From Ardenticatenales bacterium (GTDB lineage: Bacteria > Chloroflexota > Anaerolineae > Ardenticatenales > Ardenticatenaceae): a stretch of DNA of 64,000 bases. The stretch is from contig JACKAZ010000003.1 in the NCBI GenBank assembly GCA_020634795.1, forward strand, positions 248,001 to 312,000. The letters run 5' to 3'. Made by a program: the position numbers and the translations under genes. Shown here in pieces: positions 55,333 to 63,636 of this stretch (position 1 is its first letter; each line of letters begins with the position of its first letter). Under the pieces are notes generated by a model. The model made no database searches, had not been told where the DNA came from, and worked only from the letters and a program-made list of their open reading frames with translations.

Positions 55333-56220
55333 ATGAACGATCGACGACGACCAACCCCCGCAACCACAGATCCCTTCGGCGGCCAGTTCAGCCAAGAACG
55401 GGCCAGCCTCAGTGCCACCACATGGCCGGTGCTCCAATGGCATGGCGGCCTCGCCTCGCTGGTCGGCGAGAGCGACAGCATGAAAATCACCGGCGGCTTC
55501 TTCTTGGAGGATGATCGTATCCTCGATCTCGGCCTTGAGCCGGACGAGCCGGTCGAGGGCTTCGAACGGGTGGCCCTGCGCCTCGGGGGCAAGCTGATCG
55601 CAGGCTGGGGTGCGTCGCGCCTCTCCTTGGCCTTTCTTTACACCGATTTCTGCTGGGAAGATCGCGAAAGCGGCAAGCTGCGCTTCCCCGCCGAAGAGTA
55701 CGAACGGCGTAAGCAGCAGATGCCCGGCAGCGAGCGTGAGCTTCGTGGCCGCACCCGTGCGCTTGTGGCCGTGGACGAACTGATGCAAGCCGGAGTCACC
55801 GAACCACTGATCCTTAGTGTGCGTGGCACCTACTCCGCCGCCCTCAACGCCATCCTACGCGACGGCCAGCGGATGGCGACCGAGGCGACCAAGCTGCGCC
55901 AACGGGCGGGTCATTCCGGTGCGATTCCACGCGAAGCCTTTTGGGTGACGATCTACGCCGGTCGCATGTCAGTGGTGGGCGAGGGGAGCAACACCTCGCG
56001 GGTTTCGCTGCCACAAGCAGAGATCCCGCTCACGCTCAACCGCGATTTCCTGATCCGTGCCTTGGTCGACGAACCCCTGCGGCGGCCCGCTGGCATCTTC
56101 GACCAGTGGGCTGAACGGTACGAAGAAGCCTGGCACGAAAAGATGGCGCTCGACGAGACGGTGGCTGAAGAAGAAGCTTTGTCGGAAGAGGTCGAGTTGA
56201 GCTACGATCCTGTCTATTAG
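55333..56220 (+). CDS. protein of unknown function
   Basis: 295 residues from ATG 55333 (AAGGAGCG 5 bases before). No membrane helix or signal. The N-terminus is Pro/Thr-rich; a compact domain begins near 33 (WPVLQWHGGLASLVG, MKITGGFFLEDDRI). The middle has GRTRALVAVDELM and SVRGTYSAALNAILRD, with REAFWVTIYAGR after it; the tail is strongly acidic. I do not recognise the family. A resemblance to phage or plasmid ssDNA-annealing/host-recombination proteins (short conserved G-rich strand followed by helices) is only an impression. It follows the replication trio after 335 bases. Confidence 0.6.
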   Translation: MNDRRRPTPATTDPFGGQFSQERASLSATTWPVLQWHGGLASLVGESDSMKITGGFFLEDDRILDLGLEPDEPVEGFERVALRLGGKLIAGWGASRLSLAFLYTDFCWEDRESGKLRFPAEEYERRKQQMPGSERELRGRTRALVAVDELMQAGVTEPLILSVRGTYSAALNAILRDGQRMATEATKLRQRAGHSGAIPREAFWVTIYAGRMSVVGEGSNTSRVSLPQAEIPLTLNRDFLIRALVDEPLRRPAGIFDQWAERYEEAWHEKMALDETVAEEEALSEEVELSYDPVY

Positions 56221-56307
56221 TCTCAGCCACTTACCGACAGCGATATGGGAGTGAGGCTGCCTTCCGAGGCCGACCACCCCCGTCGCTGCCGGTGACAGGA
56301 CAGATAG

Positions 56308-56859
56308 ATGAAACGATTTCTGACTCTGCTGTTGCTGCTCTTGCTCTTTTTGGTCGGATGTCAGAGCGAGAGCGCCACGAACGATAACGGTGGTTCCGGT
56401 GGTGCGGTGGAGCAGGTGGGGGAGGGCGTTGCCCAAGTCGGTTCGGCGGCCCCCGCCTTTACCCTCACCACCGACCGTGGAGAGCGACTTACGCTTGAGT
56501 CCTTGCGAGGGGGGCCGGTCGTCCTTAACTTCTGGGCGACTTGGTGTCCGCCGTGCCGCCTTGAAATGCCGGAGCTACAAGCGCTCTACGAGGAATGGCA
56601 GCCCAAGGGGTTAACGATGATCGGCGTGGAGGTAGATAGCAGCGGCAACTTGGCTGAATCTGCCAATTTCTTGGCAGAAGCGGGGGTCACCTTTCCCGTC
56701 ACCCGTGATCTCGGCGCAAAGCTTGAAGGAGCCTACCTGCTCCGCAACGCGCTCCCGACCACGGTGATCATCGACGGGGAGGGGAATGTGGCGTACATCC
56801 ATTCGGGGGCGATTACGCAACCGTTCTTGAACGACAAACTCATTGAGTTGGGCTTCTGA
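56308..56859 (+). CDS. thioredoxin-like lipoprotein (TlpA/ResA type)
   Basis: 183 residues. A lipoprotein signal ([18 protein letters not shown], Cys18 as lipid site) is followed by a Gly/Asn-rich linker and a thioredoxin fold: [48 protein letters not shown] with the WCPPC active site at about 78-82. [14 protein letters not shown] carries the cis-Pro loop. Such proteins reduce disulfides outside the membrane, for example in cytochrome c maturation. It begins an operon with a small ORF and the TPR protein. Confidence 0.93.
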   Translation: MKRFLTLLLLLLLFLVGCQSESATNDNGGSGGAVEQVGEGVAQVGSAAPAFTLTTDRGERLTLESLRGGPVVLNFWATWCPPCRLEMPELQALYEEWQPKGLTMIGVEVDSSGNLAESANFLAEAGVTFPVTRDLGAKLEGAYLLRNALPTTVIIDGEGNVAYIHSGAITQPFLNDKLIELGF

Positions 56860-56870
56860 GGGGCAGGTAG

Positions 56871-56975
56871 ATGATGGAACGGCTAATCGAGTGGTTACGC
56901 AAATGGGGCATCCTGCCTCCTGAGCCGAAGCTAGAGCCAGTGCGTGCCCCGCGCTCGAAACCCATCCGCAACTAG
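56871..56975 (+). CDS. small 34-residue ORF between the thioredoxin-like and TPR genes
   Basis: It reads MMERLIEWLRKWGILPPEPK then LEPVRAPRSKPIRN. An amphipathic N-terminal helix (MERLIEWLRKWGIL) is followed by a Pro-rich basic tail. GAGGGGCAGG lies before the ATG, 11 bases after the previous stop, and its TAG stop is followed at once by the ATG of the next gene. That snug fit suggests a genuine translated peptide, or a coupling ORF for the TPR gene. No family recognised. Confidence 0.5.
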   Translation: MMERLIEWLRKWGILPPEPKLEPVRAPRSKPIRN

Positions 56976-58751
56976 ATGGCCTCTCTGTCTGATGATCGAG
57001 ATTCCGGCACACTGCCCCCGCCGTCAATGAGTCGCTCGGCATCGACCACGTTCTTGCTACGCAAAACGTTGAACTGGCAACGATGGGCGCTGCGGCTGCT
57101 TTTGGCAGCGCTCGTCGTTGTCGTGCTTTTGATGGCGTGGCAGGCCGCTGCCGCACTCCAGTGGTCGTTGGCGGCGCAACGGGCCGCCAACGATTTGGCA
57201 GCGGGGATGAGTTGGCCCGCGCCATTGGAACGAACCAGCCTTGACCTGCCCACCCTGCGCGACCCCGTAGCCCTTGACCGTGCCATCGCCGCGTTCGAAG
57301 CGTTGCCCGAGCCACGAGAGGACGAGGCTTGGGTGCAGTGGCAACTGGCGCGGGCTTACACGGCGAAGGGAGCGCTACAAAGCGCGTCCATCGCTTATCA
57401 GCAGGCGCTCGACCAGACGCCAAGCAACAGCCTGATCGCTTGGGAGGCGGGCCTAGTTAAAGCGCGTCTGTTGGTCGGGGGCGATGAGCGTGAACCGATC
57501 TCCATCACCGAGTTTGTGGCGGCGGGCGAAGTCACGTCGCCCGCCAAGATCGTGGGAACCCCCTACTGCATAGAAGGCAACTGCTATATCGGCAGAAAAT
57601 GGCTCGTCATGCCGCTGAGTGACGCCCCCGAAGGCCCTCCCATCAGTACGACCCTCATCTTCCTGCACAGCCCAGCCACCTTGACCCAACGGATCGACGT
57701 TCCTGCCGAGCAACCCGTTCTCACCTTTCTCTTGGGACTCGACCCTATTGCACGCGACTATGGCACGGACGGGGTGACTTTCCAACTACGAGTGACCGCA
57801 GAAAACGGAGGGCCAACCCGCGAGTTCGACTTCGCGGTGACGGCCGAGCAATTGCAGACGGGCTGGGTAGCCCAAGCGGTGGATCTGACCGAATGGGCCA
57901 ACCAACGTGTCAATCTCACGATTGGCTCGGAGCCGGCTGAGGGGAGCAATGGCAATCTCGGTGATTGGGTCGGCTGGGCCGCGCTGGACTTCGAAAGTCC
58001 GTCGTCGCCCCGCGTGGCGCAGATCGAAAAGCGTCAGCTTCGTGCCATGTGGGCCGACCACGATTTCACCCTCGACACGTTGTTGACCAAAGCTGACAAG
58101 GCGACCGCCCGCAAAGATTACGAACGGGCGATTGAGTGGTTGGAATTGGGCCGCGTCGTTTACGATATCGGGACGAGTGGCATCAGTTACGAACGTTGGT
58201 TGATGCAAAAAGAGAAGGATGCGGCAGATAGCAGCCTGCTAGGTGACGCCATTGCAAGCGACGCAGGCTGGGTCAATATGATGCAGCGCGGGGATGCGAT
58301 GCGGGCATGGGGGAATGTCATGCGGGAATCGGGCGCCTTCGCTGCGGCGCGTGACTTGTATGCGACTGCGGCGGCGATGTACGAGCAAAATTCCGCGCCG
58401 CAGGGCACCATTGCGGCCACGTACAACCAACTTGCCACGGCCCAGAGCCAAGTGGGCGATCTGGAAGGTGCGGTGAGCAGCCTCTTGCGAGCCGTGGCAC
58501 TCACCCCCGATCAACCCGATCTGCAGCTCGCCTTGGGTCGCGCCCTGCTGGCCAGCGATGCCACACGCCTCGACGAGGCGCGCGCTGCCTTTGACACCGC
58601 CCTCGCTGCGGAGCCAGCGGATGCCAACTACGCGAAAGTGGTGCTGGAGGCATGGCAGAGCGTGGGGGCGGACGCTGAAATGGCAGCGGTTTGCCAACGC
58701 TTGCCCGCCGAGGCAAAGAACGAGGCGGTGTTGACGTTGTGCCAACGCTGA
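56976..58751 (+). CDS. membrane-anchored TPR protein
   Basis: 591 residues. One membrane helix at ~36-62 (WALRLLLAALVVVVLLMAWQ), with a short cytoplasmic N-terminus. Outside there is a TPR-like pair near 105-150 (WVQWQLARAYTAKGALQSASIAYQQALDQTPS), then a beta-rich domain (TLIFLHSPATLTQRIDVPAEQ to WVGWAALDFES) looking like a jelly-roll or carbohydrate-binding fold. Further TPRs follow from ~390 to the end (YERAIEWLELGRVVYD, ATYNQLATAQSQVGDLEGAV, DQPDLQLALGRALL). No exact family. It could serve as an envelope scaffold. Confidence 0.75.
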   Translation: MASLSDDRDSGTLPPPSMSRSASTTFLLRKTLNWQRWALRLLLAALVVVVLLMAWQAAAALQWSLAAQRAANDLAAGMSWPAPLERTSLDLPTLRDPVALDRAIAAFEALPEPREDEAWVQWQLARAYTAKGALQSASIAYQQALDQTPSNSLIAWEAGLVKARLLVGGDEREPISITEFVAAGEVTSPAKIVGTPYCIEGNCYIGRKWLVMPLSDAPEGPPISTTLIFLHSPATLTQRIDVPAEQPVLTFLLGLDPIARDYGTDGVTFQLRVTAENGGPTREFDFAVTAEQLQTGWVAQAVDLTEWANQRVNLTIGSEPAEGSNGNLGDWVGWAALDFESPSSPRVAQIEKRQLRAMWADHDFTLDTLLTKADKATARKDYERAIEWLELGRVVYDIGTSGISYERWLMQKEKDAADSSLLGDAIASDAGWVNMMQRGDAMRAWGNVMRESGAFAAARDLYATAAAMYEQNSAPQGTIAATYNQLATAQSQVGDLEGAVSSLLRAVALTPDQPDLQLALGRALLASDATRLDEARAAFDTALAAEPADANYAKVVLEAWQSVGADAEMAAVCQRLPAEAKNEAVLTLCQR

Positions 58752-58773
58752 TCTTAGGGGCGCGAGTTGACAT

Positions 58774-58806
58774 AAAAAGAGCGAGGGATGATGCCTCGCT
58801 CTTTTT
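58774..58806. terminator. bidirectional terminator
   Basis: AAAAAGAGCGAGG (58774-58786) pairs with CCTCGCTCTTTTT (58794-58806), 13 bp, loop GATGATG. It lies between the TPR gene (+) and malQ (-), which converge, and gives T runs on both strands. Confidence 0.93.
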
Positions 58807-58823
58807 GATGGGACGATACGGGG

Positions 58824-60359
58824 CTAATCGTCGGCCTCCACCATACCGCTCTCTTCCGATTCGGGGAGCCGCCCGTAGAGGCTGCACATATGATGTAGCC
58901 AGCGGCTGAGGTGGCCGGTGAGGGCCGCGTGTTTGAAGCGCCACTGCCAGTTGCCTGCAGCGGCGCTGGGCGTGTTCATCCGGGCGGCGCTGCCCAGATT
59001 CAGAATGTCTTGCAGGGGGGTAACTGCCAGCACCGCCACCGAACGCATCGCTTGGCGGATTAACTGGGGGCCAATGCGCATCGGGGGCAGGTGGTGGCGC
59101 CCCAGATAACGCAAGACCTCATGCTGCGCCGCAAAGTCGAGCGTATCCCACCAGCCCCGTGTGGTGTCGTTGTCGTGGGTGCCGGTGTAGACCACGGCGT
59201 TGGGCGTGTACCAGTGGGGCAGATGGACATTCTTGGTCTTGCCATCGAACGCAAATTGCAGCACTTTCATACCCGGGAAGCCGAAGTCGTCGCGCAGCGC
59301 TTCAACATCGGGGGTGATGACGCCCAGATCCTCGGCCACGATCGGCAGTTCACCCAACTGGGCCTCCATCGCGTCGAAGAAGTTGGCGCCCGGTCCCGCG
59401 ACCCACCGTCCCTCCACTGCGGTCTCTTCTTCGGCGGGGATTGCCCAGTAAGCCGCAAAACCTCGGAAATGATCGAGTCGCACCAAATCGTAGAGCGTGA
59501 AGGCATGACGCAGACGTGCTGCCCACCAACGGTAGCCGTCCTGCGCCATACGGTCCCAGCGGTACAGGGGATTGCCCCACCGTTGACCGGTTGCCGAGAA
59601 ATAGTCGGGCGGAACCCCCGCGACCACCGTGGGGTTGCCCGTCTCATCGAGGAAGAAGAGATCGCGCTGCGCCCAGACATCGGCGCTGTCGTGAGCCACA
59701 AAGATCGGGACATCGCCGAAGATGCTGACCCCTTGGTCGTTGGCGTAGGATTTCAGTTTTTGCCACTGGTGCGCGAACAAGAACTGCAACATGCGATGGC
59801 GGCGGACGGCGTCGGCCAACTTATCGCTGTACTGGGCAACCGCTTGCGGCTGTCGATCACGAATCGCCTCGGGCCACGCCACCCAAGCGCTTTTGAATTC
59901 ATCTTTCAGCGCCATGAACAGGGCGAAATCCTCGAGCCAAAAGCGATTGTGGTCGAGGAAGGTGAGATATTCCGTTTTCAGTCCCTCATCTGCCGATTCG
60001 CTGAATCGCTGATGCACATCATGCAATATTGACATCTTCCACGCGATCACGGCCCCGAAATCAACCTGTTCATCACTGAACTGGGGATGGTCGGCGACTG
60101 CTTCGACATCGACGAGACCCTGCTCGCTCAGCGCGTCCAGATCGAGCAGCAGCGGATTGCCCGCAAAAGCAGAAAAGCTCTGGTATGGAGAATCGCCATA
60201 GCCGGTGGTGCCCACCGGCATCACTTGCCACCACTGTTGGCCGCTATCGACGAGAAAGTCGACGAACCAATAGGCGTTTTCACCCAGATCACCGATTCCA
60301 TAGGGGCCGGGCAGAGAGGTGGGGTGCAACAACACCCCACTCGAACGTTGTAAATCCAT
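58824..60359 (-). CDS. malQ: 4-alpha-glucanotransferase (GH77)
   Basis: 511 residues. Amylomaltase transfers alpha-1,4-glucan segments between chains, in glycogen or maltodextrin use. RSSGVLLHPTSLPGPYGIGDLG at the start, WWQVMPVGTTGYGDSPYQSFSAFAGNP, DVPIFVAHDSADVWAQ, VRLDHFRGFAAYWAIPA with the nucleophile Asp, GPGANFFDAM, PIVAEDLGVITPDVEAL with the acid/base Glu, and YTGTHDNDTTRGWW with the third Asp: all are family motifs. Length is typical of the bacterial short form. No other glycogen genes are near. Confidence 0.96.
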   Translation of the reverse strand: MDLQRSSGVLLHPTSLPGPYGIGDLGENAYWFVDFLVDSGQQWWQVMPVGTTGYGDSPYQSFSAFAGNPLLLDLDALSEQGLVDVEAVADHPQFSDEQVDFGAVIAWKMSILHDVHQRFSESADEGLKTEYLTFLDHNRFWLEDFALFMALKDEFKSAWVAWPEAIRDRQPQAVAQYSDKLADAVRRHRMLQFLFAHQWQKLKSYANDQGVSIFGDVPIFVAHDSADVWAQRDLFFLDETGNPTVVAGVPPDYFSATGQRWGNPLYRWDRMAQDGYRWWAARLRHAFTLYDLVRLDHFRGFAAYWAIPAEEETAVEGRWVAGPGANFFDAMEAQLGELPIVAEDLGVITPDVEALRDDFGFPGMKVLQFAFDGKTKNVHLPHWYTPNAVVYTGTHDNDTTRGWWDTLDFAAQHEVLRYLGRHHLPPMRIGPQLIRQAMRSVAVLAVTPLQDILNLGSAARMNTPSAAAGNWQWRFKHAALTGHLSRWLHHMCSLYGRLPESEESGMVEADD

Positions 60360-60389
60360 TAGTGCCTCACTCGTTACTTGGTTTGTAGC

Positions 60390-60398
60390 ATCCTAGCA
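60390..60398 (-). promoter_or_regulatory. possible extended -10 of malQ
   Basis: The minus strand reads TGCTAGGAT (TGnTAnnnT), 30 bases before the ATG at 60359, with GAGTGAGG as the ribosome site. Confidence 0.4.
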
Positions 60399-60540
60399 CA
60401 GCTAGCGAAAAAGCGCATTTTTGCTCGGCACTTTGCCCCGCTGCGCGAGCGCCTAGGGGCGTGCAGCCACGCCCACTTTTGGGGTGCAGGCGGCCCGTGC
60501 TTACAATCATGTTCTCTGACCTCCTCCACCCGTTGCCGCC

Positions 60541-61632
60541 ATGTTACGACGATACCTTCAACACTACGATTACACATTGCTGATTCTAACGATTGCCTTG
60601 GTGGTATTCGGTCTGATTATGATTCATTCGGTCCAACCGTCGGTCCCCGAAGGCTCGCTCAACTTTGTACAACGCCAACTCATCTGGTTTGGCGTTGGGG
60701 CGGTGGCCATGATGATCGTCACGCTGATCGACTATCGCATGTTGGGTGCGCTGACCCTGCCGATGTATATCGGTGTGGTGGCGGTGTTGGGACTAGTGGC
60801 GCTGGTCGGTGATACGTCTTTTGGGGCCACACGCTGGTTCGAAATCGCGAATCAACAGGTGCAGCCCTCCGAATTCGCCAAACTCACCCTTATCATCGTC
60901 ATCAGCAAGTACTTATCGGCACGCGAGGGCGAAGTGCGCGCCCTCTTGATTTCCGGTCTTCTCGTCTTCATCCCCGTCATCATGGTCCTGTTGCAGCCCA
61001 ACCTCTCCACAGCCCTCATCCTCAGCTTCATTTGGCTCTCCATTGCCTTTATGGCGGGGTTGCCCATGCGCTGGTTGCTGGCACTGGGGCTGGTGGTGTT
61101 GATCTCGATGCCGGTGGTTTGGCCGCGCTTGGAGCAGTACCAGCGCGACCGCATCTTGATTTTTCGTGATCCCTGGGCAGACCCCACCGGACAGGGCTTC
61201 AATCTGATCCATAGTCGCACGGCGGTCGGCAATGGCGGGCTGCTTGGTCAAGGCTACGACCAGGGCTCGCAGACCCAGTTGGGCTATCTGCGTGTGCGCC
61301 AAACGGACTTCATTTTCTCGGCGATTGCCGAAGAGCTGGGCTTTGTGGGCGGCTCGCTCCTGATCATCATGTTGATGCTATTTCTGCTGCGTCTGGTCAA
61401 AGATATTCTGTTGGTTAAGGACCCCTTCGGCCGACTGATCGTCGCCGGAATTGGGGGTTGGCTTTTTTTCCAAATCTACGTAAATATCGGGGTGAATCTG
61501 GGCCTTGCCCCCCCCACCGGTGTGCCCTTGCCGTTCATCTCCTATGGGGGCAGCAACTTGGTGACGCTGATGATGTCGCTGGGCTTGGTGCAGAGTATCC
61601 TGATCCGCCAGAAACGATTCGAGTTTGAATAA
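60541..61632 (+). CDS. rodA: SEDS-family peptidoglycan polymerase, RodA type
   Basis: 363 residues, about ten membrane helices. The SEDS glycosyltransferase of cell-wall elongation (or division, if FtsW). Motifs: RWFEIANQQVQPSEFAKLTLII, LQPNLSTALIL with the catalytic Asp replaced in text by Asn (LLQPNLSTA), HSRTAVGNGGLLGQGYDQGSQTQLGYL, TDFIFSAIAEELGFVG, NIGVNLGLAPPTGVPLPFISYGGSN. The QPD.GTA motif reads QPNLSTA here, a noted difference from the usual QPDLGTA. Extracytoplasmic loop 4 (GLLGQGY) is intact. TACAAT at 60502 may be its -10 box. No penicillin-binding partner is adjacent. Confidence 0.92.
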   Translation: MLRRYLQHYDYTLLILTIALVVFGLIMIHSVQPSVPEGSLNFVQRQLIWFGVGAVAMMIVTLIDYRMLGALTLPMYIGVVAVLGLVALVGDTSFGATRWFEIANQQVQPSEFAKLTLIIVISKYLSAREGEVRALLISGLLVFIPVIMVLLQPNLSTALILSFIWLSIAFMAGLPMRWLLALGLVVLISMPVVWPRLEQYQRDRILIFRDPWADPTGQGFNLIHSRTAVGNGGLLGQGYDQGSQTQLGYLRVRQTDFIFSAIAEELGFVGGSLLIIMLMLFLLRLVKDILLVKDPFGRLIVAGIGGWLFFQIYVNIGVNLGLAPPTGVPLPFISYGGSNLVTLMMSLGLVQSILIRQKRFEFE

Positions 61633-62347
61633 TCTTGTGACCGAAAGCCCCCAAGTCATCACCATTGACGGCCCCGCTGCCTCGGGGAAAAGCACCATCG
61701 GCAAATTGGTCGCCGAACGGCTTGGCTTTGTCTACCTGGATACGGGCGCGATGTACCGCGCGGTAACGCTCGCTGCGCTGCAGCGCGGCGTGGACACGAA
61801 CGATGCGATGGCGGTCTCAGATATCGCGCGTCATGTGCGCCTCGATCTGCGGACGCCCACGTTGGAAGAGGCCGATGGTCGGCAATACACCGTTTTGCTG
61901 GATGGGGAAGATGTGACGTGGGAGATCCGTGCGCCGCGCGTCGACCGCCATGTCTCGGCAGTCGCGGCCCATGGCGGCGTGCGGGAGGCGATGGTGGCCC
62001 AACAGCAGCGCATCGGGCAGCAGGGAGCGGTGGTGATGGTGGGGCGCGACATCGGCACGGTGGTCATGCCCGATGCGCCGCTGAAGATCTACCTCGACGC
62101 CTCGTTGGAAGAACGGGCACACCGCCGCTATCTGGAAGCGGTGGCGCGGGGAGAGAGGCTCGATTACGAGCAACTGTTGGCGGCGATGCGCAAACGAGAT
62201 GCCTACGACGGGAGTCGTGACCACTCCCCCATGCGAGCGGCAGCCGATGCGATTCAGCTCAGCAGCACGGGCCTCTCGATCAGTGAGGTGGTCGATGCGG
62301 TGTTGGTGCTCGCTGCGGAGCGGTTGCGTCGCCCCGTGACGGGGTAG
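61625..62347 (+). CDS. cmk: cytidylate kinase
   Basis: About 240 residues from TTG 61625, overlapping the rodA end by 8 bases; GTG 61637 is an equal alternative (236 residues). It makes CDP and dCDP. The P-loop is DGPAASGKSTIGK; YLDTGAMYRAVTLAAL, VVMVGRDIGTVVMPDAPLKIYLDASLEERAHRR and KRDAYDGSRDHSPMRAAADAIQLSSTGLSISEVVDAV are the family blocks (R-D-x-x-D-S-x-R region included). No fusion. plsC is downstream, as in many genomes, but 515 bases away. Confidence 0.95.
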   Translation: MNNLVTESPQVITIDGPAASGKSTIGKLVAERLGFVYLDTGAMYRAVTLAALQRGVDTNDAMAVSDIARHVRLDLRTPTLEEADGRQYTVLLDGEDVTWEIRAPRVDRHVSAVAAHGGVREAMVAQQQRIGQQGAVVMVGRDIGTVVMPDAPLKIYLDASLEERAHRRYLEAVARGERLDYEQLLAAMRKRDAYDGSRDHSPMRAAADAIQLSSTGLSISEVVDAVLVLAAERLRRPVTG

Positions 62348-62862
62348 CGGCGCGTCAAAATAGCTCCAGCAAAAGTCTCAGTGGGAGGGTGGACGGCTTG
62401 GCACAGCATTGAACTATCCGGAGACATCCGATTCTCCCATGCACCATGCAGCACACCCTAGCCGCTACGATTGATACAGAAATGGCGCGCTGACGTCCCC
62501 AAACGGCCTATTTTCAGAGCAGAATAGCAATGGATGTTTCCCTTGAATTTAACATGGAAGTTGCCATGTGCCGATTCTCATACCCATTCTCATAGACAAT
62601 TGTGGATGTGGAATTGGACGGAGTAACCGTGGGGCGGGGGATTAAAATCCCCGCTGGAGGGCCTGTCGGCCAAGGGGCCTGCCTGCGCAGGCCCCTGCTT
62701 TGCTGTTACCATTGATCTTCGTTGCACAATCAACCATCCGATTTGGGTTCAATTTTCAATGCCTCAAAGCTGTGAGCCCCCTACGACGCTTTCCCCCACC
62801 CAACTCTCTCTTTGCTCTGGACGATGCGCGGTTGCATCGCGTCCTGATAGGCTAACCGCGCC
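62348..62862. other. long intergenic region, AT-richer, with folded segment
   Basis: About 515 bases with no supported gene. The left half (to ~62600) is lower in GC than the neighbours and holds nothing clear. The segment 62623-62709 folds well (separate entry). CATGCACCATGCA near 62436 resembles the heptamer repeat at 47054. Confidence 0.55.
62623..62709 (+). ncRNA. candidate structured RNA / terminator array before plsC
   Basis: A weak outer helix (GTAAC 62623-62627, GTTAC 62705-62709) encloses three hairpins: GCGGGG with CCCCGC at 62634-62654, GGCC-TGTC-GGCC at ~62660-62671, and AGGGGCCTGC (62673-62682), loop CTGC, GCAGGCCCCT (62687-62696). The last could end transcription of rodA-cmk, but only GCTTTG follows. 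Confidence 0.4.
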
Positions 62863-63519
62863 ATGAGCGAGGCCGCGCTCTACCGACGACGAAAACTTCT
62901 GCTCGTCGCGGCCCGCCTCATAGTGCGTACCCTGGCGCGTGTCGATTACCGTCATCTCGACAGATTGCCGAGCGGCCCGGCGATCTTGGCGCCCAATCAC
63001 CTCGGTCATGCGGACCCGCTCCTGCTGGCGGCGGCGCTGGCGGTGCCGCCCGACGTGGTGGCCCTTTCGGATCTGGCCCACGAACGGGTCGCCCCTCTGG
63101 TTCGCTATTATCGCCCTTTTTTGGTTCATCGCGATCTCTATGACCGCACAGTTCTCCGCCAAGCCCGTGGGGCACTTCGGCGGGGCAACCAGTTGGTCAT
63201 TTTCCCGGAGGCGCGAATCAGCGTGACGGGGGCGTTGGAGCCAGCGCGCGACGGGGTCGGTTACTTGGCGCTGCTTTGCGATGTACCCCTGATCCCCATT
63301 GCAATCACCGGCACGGAAAGGGCGTGGCAGACCCTGCGCAGCGGTCGTCGCCCTGCCCTGACCCTAACCGTGGGCGACCCCTTGTACCCCCGCGACGCGC
63401 CCACCGCGCCCCGCCGCGAACAACGGACATGGCTGACCACCACGCTCATGCAGCGTATCGCCGCGCTGCTTCCCGCGGCCTATCGCGGGGTTTACAGCGA
63501 TTGGAGAGAGGGTGAATAG
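62863..63519 (+). CDS. 1-acyl-glycerol-3-phosphate acyltransferase-like protein
   Basis: 218 residues. The PlsC family's catalytic box is NHLGHADPL (H-x4-D) at about 45-53, and the substrate box is FPEARISVTGAL (normally FPEGxRS), both in place and right order. VPLIPIAITGTERAWQ is block IV. This enzyme adds a second acyl chain to lysophosphatidic acid at the membrane. The Gly-to-Ala change in the FPEG box and the short length suggest a divergent member. Start ATG 62863; no strong ribosome site. Confidence 0.85.
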   Translation: MSEAALYRRRKLLLVAARLIVRTLARVDYRHLDRLPSGPAILAPNHLGHADPLLLAAALAVPPDVVALSDLAHERVAPLVRYYRPFLVHRDLYDRTVLRQARGALRRGNQLVIFPEARISVTGALEPARDGVGYLALLCDVPLIPIAITGTERAWQTLRSGRRPALTLTVGDPLYPRDAPTAPRREQRTWLTTTLMQRIAALLPAAYRGVYSDWREGE

Positions 63520-63636
63520 CGTCCCTTCGCGCTGCCGTCGAAAATCGGCAACCGGAACACCTTGTCCTTGCGTTGGTTGACACGCTGCTTCTTGCACCGT
63601 GCCCGCCGATACGCCCCGCTTACCCACCCCCTAAAC

